DNA of 11,149 nucleotides from the NCBI GenBank assembly GCA_027083015.1, contig JALWQS010000148.1, forward strand, positions 1 to 11,149, in the 5' to 3' direction. This stretch comes from Candidatus Woesearchaeota archaeon (GTDB lineage: Archaea > Nanobdellota > Nanobdellia > Woesearchaeales > UBA11576). The notes below the pieces were generated by a model, which did no database searches, was not told where the DNA came from, and worked only from the letters and a program-made list of their open reading frames with translations. Positions 1 to 6,681 of this stretch are shown here, one piece after another (position 1 is the first letter of the stretch; each line of letters begins with the position of its first letter). The position numbers and the translations under genes are program-made.

Positions 1-412
1 GTTGGTCGGTGGCTGCTTTTTCTTTCTTCAGTTCTTCTAGAATTCTTGTTTTTTCTATAAGCTTATTTTTCAGTATCCTGTTCTCTTCTCCTTTTAGTAC
101 AAGCAGTTCTTTTGCTTTTTTGTGTTCTTGTGTGATTCTTTGTAGTTCGTTGTTTTTGTTGAGAAGTTCTTTTGCTGTTTCTTCAAGCGCTTTTCCTGTT
201 TCTTGCAGGATCTGTTCCTTTTCCTCAGCGTATTTTTTTGCTTTTTCTCTTTCTTCTTTTAGTTTGTTTTCATTTCTTTTTTTTTCTTCTATCTCTTTTT
301 TTAGCTCTTCTATTTCTTGTGAGAATTTGCTTATTAGTTCTGTTAGACCTTGGTTTGTCTTTAAGAACTCGTCCGATTTTCTTTTTAGGTCTTCAAGTAT
401 TTTGTTTTCCAT
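1..412 (-). CDS. Coiled-coil protein of unknown function (C-terminus cut by window edge)
   Basis: An uninterrupted minus-strand frame runs from an ATG at 412-410 to the window edge, giving 137 visible residues without a stop. The protein starts MENKILEDLKRKSDEFLK and is almost entirely Lys/Glu/Leu with heptad-like spacing of Leu and Ile, so a long continuous coiled coil is the only structure visible. No catalytic motif, signal peptide or membrane segment is seen. A GAGG Shine-Dalgarno-like element sits at 420-417, four bases before the ATG, which supports the start. It lies 48 bases downstream of the RFC stop with no T-run between on the minus strand, so co-transcription with RFC is likely. 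Coiled-coil composition alone does not identify a family; SMC-like, prefoldin-like or structural roles cannot be told apart. Confidence 0.75.
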   Translation of the reverse strand, partial: MENKILEDLKRKSDEFLKTNQGLTELISKFSQEIEELKKEIEEKKRNENKLKEEREKAKKYAEEKEQILQETGKALEETAKELLNKNNELQRITQEHKKAKELLVLKGEENRILKNKLIEKTRILEELKKEKAATDQ

Positions 413-460
413 CGGTCCTCTTTTTTTGCAGTTTTTGTCTGCTTATTTTTAGGTTTAGCT

Positions 461-1417
461 TTACGTGTTTATTAGGGCGACTTGTGAGAGGAATGCTTCT
501 AGTTGTATGAACTCATCGCTTCCTTCTGTCATCCTGAATTCGCATTCTCCGCACTTATCTACTAGTTGCATCTTTTTTCTTCCATCAAGTTCAAGGTTGT
601 AGATCTCTCTTTGTATCTGTTTTATTATGTCTAGTCCGCTCAGTCCGTAGTCAAGCATGACTTTTAGCAGTTTTTGTCTTGCTTCTTCGAATCTGTTTTT
701 TAGTGCTAGTTCCAGCACTTCTTTGACTTCTTTTGGTCTTGCCACGCTTGCTAGTGAGAATACGGTGTCTTCATCTATCTTGTCTGTAAGTACTGCTGCG
801 CTTTGTAGTATGTTTTCTACTCGTCTGCAGTCCCCTTCTGATATCAGGTATAGCGCATCTACTGCTTTTTCGTCTATCTTTATGTTTTCTGCTTCCGCTA
901 TGTGCTTTACTAGTTTTTTGACGTCTTGTTCGGGTAATGGTTTGAACCTGAATATTGCGCATCTTGATTGTATTGGGTCTATGATCTTTGAGCTGTAGTT
1001 GCATGATAGTATAAACCTTGTGGTTTGAGTGTAGTTCTCCATGGTTCTCCTTAATGCTTGTTGTGCTTCTTTTGTGAGAGCATCGCATTCGTCCAGGTAT
1101 ATGATCTTGAATGGTACGTCTCCTATCGCTCTTGTTCTTGCGAAGTCTTTCACTTTGTTGCGTATGACTTCTATTCCTCTTTCGTCTGATGCGTTTAGTT
1201 CTAGAAAGTTATTTTTCCATCCTTCTCCGAAGAGTTGTTTGGCTATGACTAATGATAGTGTTGTTTTTCCTACTCCTGCTGGTCCTGAGAATAGCAGGTG
1301 TGGCATGTTTTTCTGTTTTACGAATGCTTCTACTCTGCTTACTACTGCGTCCTGACCTAATACTTCTTTGAATGTTGTTGGTCTGTATTTCTCTGTCCAG
1401 ATGGCTCTTTCGTTCAT
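461..1417 (-). CDS. rfcS: Replication factor C small subunit (clamp loader ATPase)
   Basis: 318 residues, the usual length for archaeal RFC small subunits. This AAA+ protein pairs with the RFC large subunit to load the PCNA sliding clamp onto primed DNA. Visible motifs: N-terminal WTEKYRPTTFKEVLGQ (the RFC box), Walker A GPAGVGKT at residues 45-52, NASDERGI at 75-82, Walker B with D109-E110-C111-D112, and the SRC motif at 151-153 that supplies the arginine finger to the neighbouring subunit. The C-terminal part fits the RFC collar domain. The second Pro of the common GPPGVGKT Walker A is Ala here, which is tolerated in the family. The start is the ATG at 1417, with a TATA box about 35 bases upstream. 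The large subunit is not in the window. A coiled-coil gene follows 48 bases downstream. Codon use is A-ending and AGA-rich, unlike the plus-strand neighbours. Confidence 0.96.
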   Translation of the reverse strand: MNERAIWTEKYRPTTFKEVLGQDAVVSRVEAFVKQKNMPHLLFSGPAGVGKTTLSLVIAKQLFGEGWKNNFLELNASDERGIEVIRNKVKDFARTRAIGDVPFKIIYLDECDALTKEAQQALRRTMENYTQTTRFILSCNYSSKIIDPIQSRCAIFRFKPLPEQDVKKLVKHIAEAENIKIDEKAVDALYLISEGDCRRVENILQSAAVLTDKIDEDTVFSLASVARPKEVKEVLELALKNRFEEARQKLLKVMLDYGLSGLDIIKQIQREIYNLELDGRKKMQLVDKCGECEFRMTEGSDEFIQLEAFLSQVALINT

Positions 1418-1447
1418 TTTTTCTCTTGAGACCTATATTTTTCAGAG

Positions 1448-1456
1448 AAATATAAA
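1448..1456 (-). promoter_or_regulatory. TATA box for the RFC gene
   Basis: The minus strand reads TTTATATTT here, a good archaeal TATA box. Its centre is about 35 bases before the RFC ATG at 1417, which predicts a leader of only about 10 bases. No clear Shine-Dalgarno sequence is present in that leader. Confidence 0.6.
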
Positions 1457-1463
1457 TGTTTTG

Positions 1464-1475
1464 GAAGAAAAAGAA
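1464..1475 (-). terminator. Possible T-rich terminator after the PRC-barrel gene
   Basis: Read on the minus strand, TTCTTTTTCTTCC-like pyrimidine-rich sequence lies about 20-30 bases after the PRC-barrel stop and just before the RFC TATA box. Archaeal transcription can stop at such U-tracts without a hairpin. The tract is short, so read-through into RFC is also possible. Confidence 0.3.
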
Positions 1476-1495
1476 TTATTTGGAAGCTTAGTGCT

Positions 1496-1759
1496 TCATA
1501 TTATGTCTTCTTCAGCGATCACCATGAAGTCTCCTATCGCTTGTAGAGCTGAGAATGGTATTAGTATATTTCCTTGTTTGTCTTTTTCTAGTTCTAGTTT
1601 TTCGCTGTATGGTGTTGGATTTACCAGAATCATGTGTATTAGTTCTCCTGTTTTGGCTTCAAAAACGATGTCTCCTACTTCACCAAATTTTTTGCCGGTT
1701 TTTGATACGACTGTTTTTCCTATGATCTCACGAGCGAATCTTTTTTCTTCTTCTGCCAT
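1496..1759 (-). CDS. Small single-domain PRC-barrel protein
   Basis: 87 residues from the ATG at 1759, and nearly all of it is one PRC-barrel domain. Family features visible: IIGKTVVSKTGKKFGEVGDI (residues 12-31), the GELIHMILVNP strand at 39-49, and the closing IPFSALQAIGDFMVI at 68-81. An upstream GTG at 1792 would extend it by 11 residues, but the GAGGGG element at 1772-1767 lies inside that extension and points to the ATG. PRC barrels occur in RimM, photosynthetic reaction centre H subunits and, in archaea, in stand-alone proteins. Two small PRC-barrel proteins of Haloferax (CdpB1/CdpB2) act with SepF in cell division. A division role here is only an analogy based on size and domain; no ftsZ or sepF is in the window. 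It precedes RFC by 78 bases but RFC has its own TATA box. Confidence 0.88.
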   Translation of the reverse strand: MAEEEKRFAREIIGKTVVSKTGKKFGEVGDIVFEAKTGELIHMILVNPTPYSEKLELEKDKQGNILIPFSALQAIGDFMVIAEEDII

Positions 1760-1765
1760 TTTTTT

Positions 1766-1772
1766 ACCCCTC
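1766..1772 (-). promoter_or_regulatory. Ribosome binding site deciding the PRC-barrel start
   Basis: The minus strand reads GAGGGGT, six bases before the ATG at 1759. It partly matches the archaeal GGAGGTGAT consensus. It lies downstream of the alternative GTG at 1792, so it favours the shorter protein. Confidence 0.5.
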
Positions 1773-1840
1773 TTGTTAAGCGTCAAAAGCACGGACTGCG
1801 GGCTTTAATAACATTGCTTAGTAGTAATTCATAACCCACT

Positions 1841-1852
1841 TTTATATATAAA
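1841..1852 (-). promoter_or_regulatory. Palindromic TATA box, probably for the PRC-barrel gene
   Basis: TTTATATATAAA is a perfect 12-base palindrome and an ideal TATA box in either direction. Toward the minus strand it would start transcription near 1820, leaving a leader of about 60 bases with the Shine-Dalgarno element noted above. Toward the plus strand it is about 105 bases from the TyrRS start, which has its own closer TATA box. Confidence 0.5.
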
Positions 1853-1914
1853 GTTTTTTATTTTGTTTTTTGCTAGTTTATAATCTGTTCCTTGTTCTTT
1901 TTCTTGTTCGCATA

Positions 1915-1928
1915 AACCTTTATATATA
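1915..1928 (+). promoter_or_regulatory. BRE and TATA box for TyrRS
   Basis: AAACCTTTATATATA combines an A-rich BRE-like element with a consensus TATA box. Transcription is expected about 25 bases further on, near 1947-1950, so the mRNA would begin at or only about 10 bases before the start codon. Confidence 0.65.
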
Positions 1929-1948
1929 TGTCATTTTTCATCTTTTAT

Positions 1949-1954
1949 GGTGAT
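1949..1954 (+). promoter_or_regulatory. Ribosome binding site deciding the TyrRS start
   Basis: GGTGAT is an exact 6-base match to the 3' part of the archaeal consensus GGAGGTGAT and lies four bases before the ATG at 1959. Its first base falls within the alternative ATG at 1947-1949, so it selects the second ATG, provided transcription begins at or before 1949. Confidence 0.5.
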
Positions 1955-1958
1955 TTTC

Positions 1959-3035
1959 ATGGATACGGATGCTAAGTTGGAACTTATTCGTCAGGTTGGT
2001 GAGGAGATTATTGAGGAGGATGAGCTTCGTGAGCTTCTTGAGTCTGGCAGGGAGATTGTCGCTTATGATGGTATGGAACCTTCTGGTCAGCTTCATATTG
2101 CTCAGGCTATTTTGCGCGCTATAAATGTTAATAAGATGACTAAGGCAGGTGTTAAGTTCAAGATCTGGATTGCTGATTGGTTTGCTTGGGCTAATAATAA
2201 GCTTGGTGGTGATCTTGATAAGATTCAGACTGTTGGTAAATATATGATTGAGGTTTGGAAAGCTAGCGGCATGGATCTTGAGAATGTTGAGTTTATTTGG
2301 GCTAATGAGGCTATGAAGGATGTTGAGTATTGGAAGACTGTGATGAATATAGCTAGGACTTCTACTGTCAAACGTATTCTTCGTTGCAGTCAGATCATGG
2401 GTCGTTCTGAGTCTGAGACTCTTTATGCTTCTCAGATATTTTATCCTTGTATGCAGTGTGCTGATATCTTTTATCTGAAGGCTGATATCTGTCAGTTGGG
2501 TATGGATCAGCGTAAGGTTAATATGTTGGCGCGTGAGGTCGGCCCTAAGCTTGGTTTTTGGAAGCCTGTTGTGGTCTCTCATCATATGCTTATGGGTTTG
2601 CAGGCTCCTCCCGAGGGTGATTTGGATCCTGTAGCTCGCGCTACTGCTATGAAGATGTCAAAGTCTAATCCTGATTCTGCTATCTTTATGACTGATTCTG
2701 AAGAAGATATCAAGAGGAAGATCCGGAAGGCTTATTGTCCTGAGAAGATTGTTGCTGACAACCCTATCATGGAGTATTGTAAGTATCTCATCTTTGAGCG
2801 TTTTCCGATGATTACGGTTGAGCGGCCTGAGAAATGGGGTGGTAATCTTGAGATTCATGGTTATGATGAGCTTGTCAGGATCTATTCTGCTGGTGAGCTT
2901 CATCCTGCTGATCTTAAGGTGGCTGTTGCCAGATACATCAATGAGCTTGTTAAGCCTGTAAGGGAGCATTTTGAGAAGGACGAGAACGCTAAGAAGCTTC
3001 TTGAGCAGGTAAGATCTTTCCGGGTTACACGTTAA
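1959..3035 (+). CDS. tyrS: Tyrosyl-tRNA synthetase, archaeal/eukaryotic type
   Basis: 358 residues from the ATG at 1959; a second ATG at 1947 would add four. This class I synthetase attaches tyrosine to tRNA-Tyr. Catalytic motifs are HIAQ at 46-49 (the HIGH position, inside EPSGQLHIAQ) and KMSKS at 232-236. Tyrosine-pocket residues Y36, Y162, Q166, D169 and Q184 keep exactly the spacing of Y32, Y151, Q155, D158 and Q173 in the Methanocaldococcus jannaschii enzyme, which argues against a tryptophanyl enzyme. It is about 50 residues longer than that enzyme. The body (IWIADWF, ILRCSQIMGRSE, YPCMQCADIFYL, QLGMDQRKVN, final RVTR) recalls plant-type cytosolic TyrRS, from memory. Codons are T/G-ending (CGT, AAG, GAG). 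The gene is monocistronic: own TATA box upstream, T-tracts downstream. Confidence 0.96.
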   Translation: MDTDAKLELIRQVGEEIIEEDELRELLESGREIVAYDGMEPSGQLHIAQAILRAINVNKMTKAGVKFKIWIADWFAWANNKLGGDLDKIQTVGKYMIEVWKASGMDLENVEFIWANEAMKDVEYWKTVMNIARTSTVKRILRCSQIMGRSESETLYASQIFYPCMQCADIFYLKADICQLGMDQRKVNMLAREVGPKLGFWKPVVVSHHMLMGLQAPPEGDLDPVARATAMKMSKSNPDSAIFMTDSEEDIKRKIRKAYCPEKIVADNPIMEYCKYLIFERFPMITVERPEKWGGNLEIHGYDELVRIYSAGELHPADLKVAVARYINELVKPVREHFEKDENAKKLLEQVRSFRVTR

Positions 3036-3075
3036 GGTTTTTTGTCTTCATTTTGTTTCTTTTGTTTTTTCTTCT
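3036..3075 (+). terminator. T-tract terminator after TyrRS
   Basis: Immediately after the stop come successive T-runs (3038-3043, 3051-3054, 3061-3063, 3065-3070) without a convincing hairpin, as in typical archaeal intrinsic terminators. It sits in the short gap to the convergent M16 gene. The plus strand is T-rich throughout the window, which weakens the signal somewhat. Confidence 0.5.
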
Positions 3076-3084
3076 TTATGCTCT

Positions 3085-4290
3085 TCATACGTCTCCTAAT
3101 AGTATGAGTGTGTAGTTCTTATTTAGGTATTTGTCTCTTGCTTTTAGTATGTCTTTTTTTGTGACTTGTCTTATTCTGTACATATATTCTTTTGTCATCT
3201 TTTCGTCTTTTATGAAGTCCCAGAATGCTATCTGGTCTGCTAATCTTTCCGTGTCTTCTTCTTCCACTAGGTTTTTTCCTATTATGTGTTCTTTCGCGTC
3301 ATTTATCTCTTTTGTTTCTAGGTTGTTTAGTTTTTTTATCTCTTCAAAGATTATCTTTTTGCATAGTTCTATGTTTTTTTTGTCTGTGTTCAGGTAGAAT
3401 GCGAAGAATCCGTAGTCTTTTTCTGTTTCGTGATGGGCTCCTGCGCTGTATGCCAGCCCTCTTTTTACTCTTATCTCGTTTGTTATCCTTCCTGATATCC
3501 CTTTGTGAAATATTGTTGCTATAACGTCGAGTACGAATGAGTCTTTGTGCATTCTCGGCACGGTCTTGTTTCCCATTATGAAGTACGCTTGGTTTATCTT
3601 TCTTTTTTCTTTCTTGATCTCTTTTCTTGTAGCTGCTGGTTCTTTGGTCTTTTTGGTTTTTGGTACGGCTTTTCTCTTCATCTTTCCGAAGTACTTTTCT
3701 GCTTTTGGGAACGGGTTTTTTACGTTTCCCACTATGCTTATTCTCATGTTGCCTGGTACGTACCATTTTTTATAGTAGTTTTTCATCTGTTCTACGGTTA
3801 TCTTTCTGACGGTTTCTGTTCTTCCGTATACAGGATTTTTTGTCGGGTGTTTTTTGAAGAGTGTTTTTTCGAACAGTACCCATTGGTATGATAATGGTTG
3901 GTCTTTTATCATCTTTATCTCTTCAAGGACTACTTTTTTTTCTTTTTCGAATATTTTCGGGTCAAATGATGGGTTTATGAGTATGTCTGATAGTATGTCC
4001 AGTCCCAACTCGAAGTGTTTTTTTGGCAGTTTGGCGTAGAATACTGTTCTTTCATTGGCTGTTGAAGCATTGAATTCTCCTCCTACGTTCTCTATAGCCT
4101 CTGCTATCTCTCTGTTGCTTCTTGTTTTTGTCCCTTCGAATATCATGTGTTCTAGAAAGTGTGATATGCCTGCTATTTTTGGGTGTTCATTGTTGGATCC
4201 TGTTCCTACATGCACCAGTATTGTTACTGTATCTGTGTTTCTGTGCTTGCTTAGCACTGTTATTCCGTTTTTGAGTCTCTTTTTTTTCAT
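3085..4290 (-). CDS. M16 family zinc metallopeptidase (pitrilysin/MPP-like)
   Basis: 401 residues from the ATG at 4290. The M16 inverted zinc motif HFLEH gives H44, E47 and H48, and the third zinc ligand E124 lies exactly 76 residues beyond H48 in VVLEEI, the spacing seen in the beta subunit of mitochondrial processing peptidase. The second M16 half carries GISGRITNEIRVKRGLAYS, with the conserved Arg-Tyr pair R277/Y281. At about 400 residues it holds one active half and one inactive half and would act as a dimer forming the usual peptide chamber. No signal peptide is seen, so it is probably cytoplasmic; the substrate is unknown. An in-frame TTG at 4302 would add MADK but probably lies upstream of the transcription start. 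A Lys-rich linker (about 205-235) joins the halves. It is divergent from the M24 peptidase, from which 45 bases separate it. Confidence 0.93.
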   Translation of the reverse strand: MKKKRLKNGITVLSKHRNTDTVTILVHVGTGSNNEHPKIAGISHFLEHMIFEGTKTRSNREIAEAIENVGGEFNASTANERTVFYAKLPKKHFELGLDILSDILINPSFDPKIFEKEKKVVLEEIKMIKDQPLSYQWVLFEKTLFKKHPTKNPVYGRTETVRKITVEQMKNYYKKWYVPGNMRISIVGNVKNPFPKAEKYFGKMKRKAVPKTKKTKEPAATRKEIKKEKRKINQAYFIMGNKTVPRMHKDSFVLDVIATIFHKGISGRITNEIRVKRGLAYSAGAHHETEKDYGFFAFYLNTDKKNIELCKKIIFEEIKKLNNLETKEINDAKEHIIGKNLVEEEDTERLADQIAFWDFIKDEKMTKEYMYRIRQVTKKDILKARDKYLNKNYTLILLGDV

Positions 4291-4304
4291 TTTATCAGCC
4301 AAAA

Positions 4305-4324
4305 GATTATATACTATTAATATT
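4305..4324. promoter_or_regulatory. Overlapping divergent promoters for the M16 and M24 peptidase genes
   Basis: Only 45 bases separate the two start codons. On the plus strand TTATATA at 4307-4313 is centred 26 bases before the M24 ATG, which predicts a leaderless mRNA. On the minus strand AATATTAAT (4324-4316) is centred about 30 bases before the M16 ATG at 4290 and would give a leader of a few bases. The two TATA elements lie side by side, so the two pre-initiation complexes could probably not form at the same time. Confidence 0.5.
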
Positions 4325-4335
4325 TTTGTTTTAGT

Positions 4336-5397
4336 ATGAGGCTTAATGAGTTTCAGCGTATCCTGAAGAAAAAAGGTTTTGGGGCTGCTTTGTTTGTAAA
4401 TACTTTAGAGAAGCCGTCTTCTAATTTTCTTTATCTTTCTGGCTCTCCTGCTCAGGGCATTCTTTTTGTTACCCCTTCCTCTTCTGTTCTTTTGGTTCAT
4501 GAGATGGATTATCTTATTGCTAAGAAGTATTCTCGTATTAGGAACATAAGAAGATCTTCTGATATGCTTGGTTCTTTGAAGCGTCTTCTTTCTTCTAAAC
4601 GCGTTGTCGGTCTTGATTTTGATTCTGTCACTGTTAATTCTTTGTCTCGTCTTAAGAGGCTTCATAAGGCTCGTTATGTTGATGTTTCGGGTATCTTATC
4701 TGATCTTCGTCAGGTCAAGACTCCTGAAGAGGTCCGTCTTCTTGCTAAGGCTTGTAGGATCACTGATGATATCTTCCACAAGGTTTTTTTGAACCTTAAG
4801 CGTTTTGGTTCGGAGTCTGAAATTGCTGCTTTTATTCTTGATCAGACTTATCGTTTGGGTCTCGAACCTGCTTTTTCTCCTATAGTGGCTTCTGGTCCTA
4901 ATGCTTCTAAGGCTCATCATATCCCTGATGATAAGCCATTGAGAAAGGGTTTTTGTGTTATTGATTATGGTGTTCGTTATAAGGGCCTTAGTGCTGATAT
5001 GACTCGTACTTTTTTTATCGGCAGCCCTTCTGATAGGGATCTTGAGCTGTATTATCTTGTTCTTCGTTCTCAGCAGGAGTCTTTGAAACTGGCTCGTCCC
5101 GGGACTTCTTTTTTTGATATTGATGTTTTTTCAAAGAAGCTTTTGGGTTCTTATTCTAAGTTTATGAATCATTCTGTCGGTCATGGTGTTGGTTTTGATT
5201 GTCATGAGCGGCCTTTTGTCAGGCGCACTAAGAAGGGATCTGGTGTTCTTTCTGTGGGTTCAGCGATGACTGTTGAGCCCGGCATCTATTTTCCCGGAAA
5301 ACTCGGTATCCGTATTGAAGATACTTTGCTTGTTACTGAGAAGGGCCCTAGACTTCTTACTAGGACGGGTAAGAATCTTTTGGTTATAAGGAAGTAG
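4336..5397 (+). CDS. M24 family metallopeptidase (Xaa-Pro dipeptidase/aminopeptidase type)
   Basis: 353 residues, the usual length of archaeal PepQ/PepP-like enzymes, which cleave the bond before a proline near a peptide N-terminus. Residues 1-120 form the creatinase-like N-terminal domain. The pita-bread catalytic domain follows and holds all five dinuclear metal ligands: D210 (VIDYG), D221 (SADMTRTFF), H283 (HSVGHGVG), E314 (MTVEPG) and E328 (GIRIEDT), plus the conserved His in KAHHIPDD (194-195). The N-terminal creatinase-like domain separates it from methionine aminopeptidase; dipeptidase versus aminopeptidase activity cannot be decided here. The ATG sits 26 bases from its TATA box with no Shine-Dalgarno sequence, so the mRNA is probably leaderless. 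It lies between an M16 and an M29 peptidase, both on the opposite strand. Codons are T-ending. Confidence 0.94.
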   Translation: MRLNEFQRILKKKGFGAALFVNTLEKPSSNFLYLSGSPAQGILFVTPSSSVLLVHEMDYLIAKKYSRIRNIRRSSDMLGSLKRLLSSKRVVGLDFDSVTVNSLSRLKRLHKARYVDVSGILSDLRQVKTPEEVRLLAKACRITDDIFHKVFLNLKRFGSESEIAAFILDQTYRLGLEPAFSPIVASGPNASKAHHIPDDKPLRKGFCVIDYGVRYKGLSADMTRTFFIGSPSDRDLELYYLVLRSQQESLKLARPGTSFFDIDVFSKKLLGSYSKFMNHSVGHGVGFDCHERPFVRRTKKGSGVLSVGSAMTVEPGIYFPGKLGIRIEDTLLVTEKGPRLLTRTGKNLLVIRK

Positions 5398-5430
5398 CTG
5401 TTGGAACCTGACTATTTGATATGTAGAAGT

Positions 5431-5450
5431 AAAAATATTTGATGATTTTT
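5431..5450. terminator. Possible bidirectional terminator between convergent M24 and M29 genes
   Basis: AAAAAT at 5431-5436 and ATTTTT at 5445-5450 form a 6-base inverted repeat around an 8-base loop. This gives a T5 run on each strand in the 74-base gap between the convergent genes. The stem is all A/T and weak, so U-tract termination on both strands is the more likely mechanism. Confidence 0.35.
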
Positions 5451-5471
5451 GGCTTGCGCGCCTGACTTCTT

Positions 5472-6551
5472 TTATATCAGGAATTTTCCGTTTTTCTGTA
5501 TGAGTTTCCCGTCTACGTATAGTCTTCCGCCTTGTCTCATATCTTTAACTATATCCCAGTGTAGTGCGGAATCATTTAGGTTTTTCTTGTTTTTTGGTGC
5601 GCATTCTGGATATCCCATTCCGAATGCCAGATGTACTGTTCCTCCTATTTTCTCGTCGAATAGTAGGTTTTTTGTGTATTTTGTTATTCCGTAGTTGGTT
5701 CCTATTCCTAGTTCTCCCAGATAAGAGCTCCCTTTATCCATGCCTAGCATACTTTTCAGGAATTTTTCGTTTTTCGTGGCTTTTGCGACTACCGCTTTTC
5801 CTTTTTTGAATTCCACATATATTCCGTCCACTTCGTTTCCTGCTCTTATCGCTGGATATGAGAATTCTATGTGTCCTTCTACTGAGTACTTTTCTGGTGC
5901 TGTGAATACTTCTCCGTCTGGTACGTTATGGTCTCCGCATGCTGCGCTTGCTACCATGTTCTTTATGCTCATCTTTAGGTCTGTGTTTTTCCCTACGATT
6001 CTTACTTCGCTTCCTTTGTCTATTATCTTCTTTAGTTTTGCGTGTTTTTTCTCCATCTTCTTATAGTCTACTAGACATGCTTTGTAGAAGAAATCTTCGT
6101 ATTCTTCCAGGCTCATTCCTGCTTCTATCGCTAAAGCATTTGTTGGATAGTCTGTTCCGACCCATCTTTTTTGCATCCTTATCTTTGATATCGGGTTTAC
6201 TACTCTTGAGCGTATTGCCATCTTTTTTGGGTCTATGTTTGACATCTCTCTGGTGTTTGTTGTTCCCCATATGCCTATGAACGCGTCTGCTTTTTTTGAC
6301 TCGTACATCGTCACTTCTGGGAATCTTTTTAGTTGTGCATTGTTCGCGTTCTTGTAGAATAATGGTCCCATACCCGGTAGTTGTACATGTACGCTTGGGT
6401 ATGCTCCTTTTTTTAAGCATAGCCTATATACTTCTTTGATCAGCGGTTCAGCTATCACTTCTCCACTTATCACCACAACGTCGCCTTTCTTGATCTTTGT
6501 TGAATGCTCTACGAGCACTTTCGCCAGTTTTTTTGTTCTTTCATCAACCAT
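5472..6551 (-). CDS. M29 family metal-dependent aminopeptidase (AmpS/AmpT-like)
   Basis: 359 residues, slightly shorter than the roughly 410 of characterised bacterial members. M29 enzymes remove N-terminal residues from peptides using a two-metal site. All ligands are visible: E214 (PDGEVFTAP), E280 (GELGIGTN), H307 (VHLAFG), Y314 (GYPE), H331 and D333 (ALHWDIV). The spacing from E214 to E280 (66 residues) equals that between E253 and E319 in AmpS of Staphylococcus aureus, as remembered; the later loop between Y314 and H331 is shorter. There is no signal peptide, so it is cytoplasmic. The ATG at 6551 follows a TATA box by about 36 bases with a short leader. It is divergent from PAN, suggesting a role in finishing peptides from the proteasome, though the gene order alone does not prove this. 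Confidence 0.94.
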   Translation of the reverse strand: MVDERTKKLAKVLVEHSTKIKKGDVVVISGEVIAEPLIKEVYRLCLKKGAYPSVHVQLPGMGPLFYKNANNAQLKRFPEVTMYESKKADAFIGIWGTTNTREMSNIDPKKMAIRSRVVNPISKIRMQKRWVGTDYPTNALAIEAGMSLEEYEDFFYKACLVDYKKMEKKHAKLKKIIDKGSEVRIVGKNTDLKMSIKNMVASAACGDHNVPDGEVFTAPEKYSVEGHIEFSYPAIRAGNEVDGIYVEFKKGKAVVAKATKNEKFLKSMLGMDKGSSYLGELGIGTNYGITKYTKNLLFDEKIGGTVHLAFGMGYPECAPKNKKNLNDSALHWDIVKDMRQGGRLYVDGKLIQKNGKFLI

Positions 6552-6581
6552 TTTGCATCAGGAAAAATCTTTTTTTCTTAT

Positions 6582-6592
6582 CTATATAAATA
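6582..6592 (-). promoter_or_regulatory. TATA box for the M29 aminopeptidase gene
   Basis: The minus strand reads ATTTATATAG, centred about 36 bases before the ATG at 6551. This predicts a leader of about 10 bases. No strong Shine-Dalgarno sequence is seen. Confidence 0.6.
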
Positions 6593-6649
6593 TTGTGGAA
6601 CGTTGGTGTTGAATAATGGATTTTTCTGCTCGTCGGTATAAAATACAAA

Positions 6650-6660
6650 TCTTTATAAAC
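6650..6660 (+). promoter_or_regulatory. TATA box for PAN, deciding its start
   Basis: ATCTTTATAAAC is preceded by an A-rich BRE-like stretch. Its centre is about 26 bases before the ATG at 6682, so that ATG would be the first codon of a leaderless mRNA. The in-frame ATG at 6616 lies upstream of this TATA box and its extra 22 residues do not look like PAN, so it is rejected. Confidence 0.65.
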
Positions 6661-6681
6661 TACCTTTTATTATTCAGTTTC

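Noticed and set aside
9..510. Plus-strand frames rich in Phe, Ser and Leu that look like membrane proteins
   Set aside because: They are the antisense of the coiled-coil gene: its AAA and GAA codons read backwards as Phe and Ser codons. No promoter or family feature supports them.
1786..1806. AAAGC...GCTTT inverted repeat in the PRC-barrel leader, a possible riboswitch or attenuator
   Set aside because: Only five paired bases around an 11-base loop, with no conserved riboswitch core visible.
1938..2585. 215-codon minus-strand open frame opposite TyrRS
   Set aside because: It is codon-aligned with TyrRS. Antisense stops in that phase need TTA, CTA or TCA codons, which plus-strand genes here rarely use, so the frame stays open by composition.
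4291..4302. TTG start extending the M16 peptidase by four residues
   Set aside because: The predicted transcription start lies near 4294, after the TTG, and the ATG at 4290 fits the family start better.
6616..6681. Upstream ATG extending PAN by 22 residues
   Set aside because: The TATA box at 6650-6660 lies inside the extension and the added residues are not PAN-like, so the start at 6682 is preferred.
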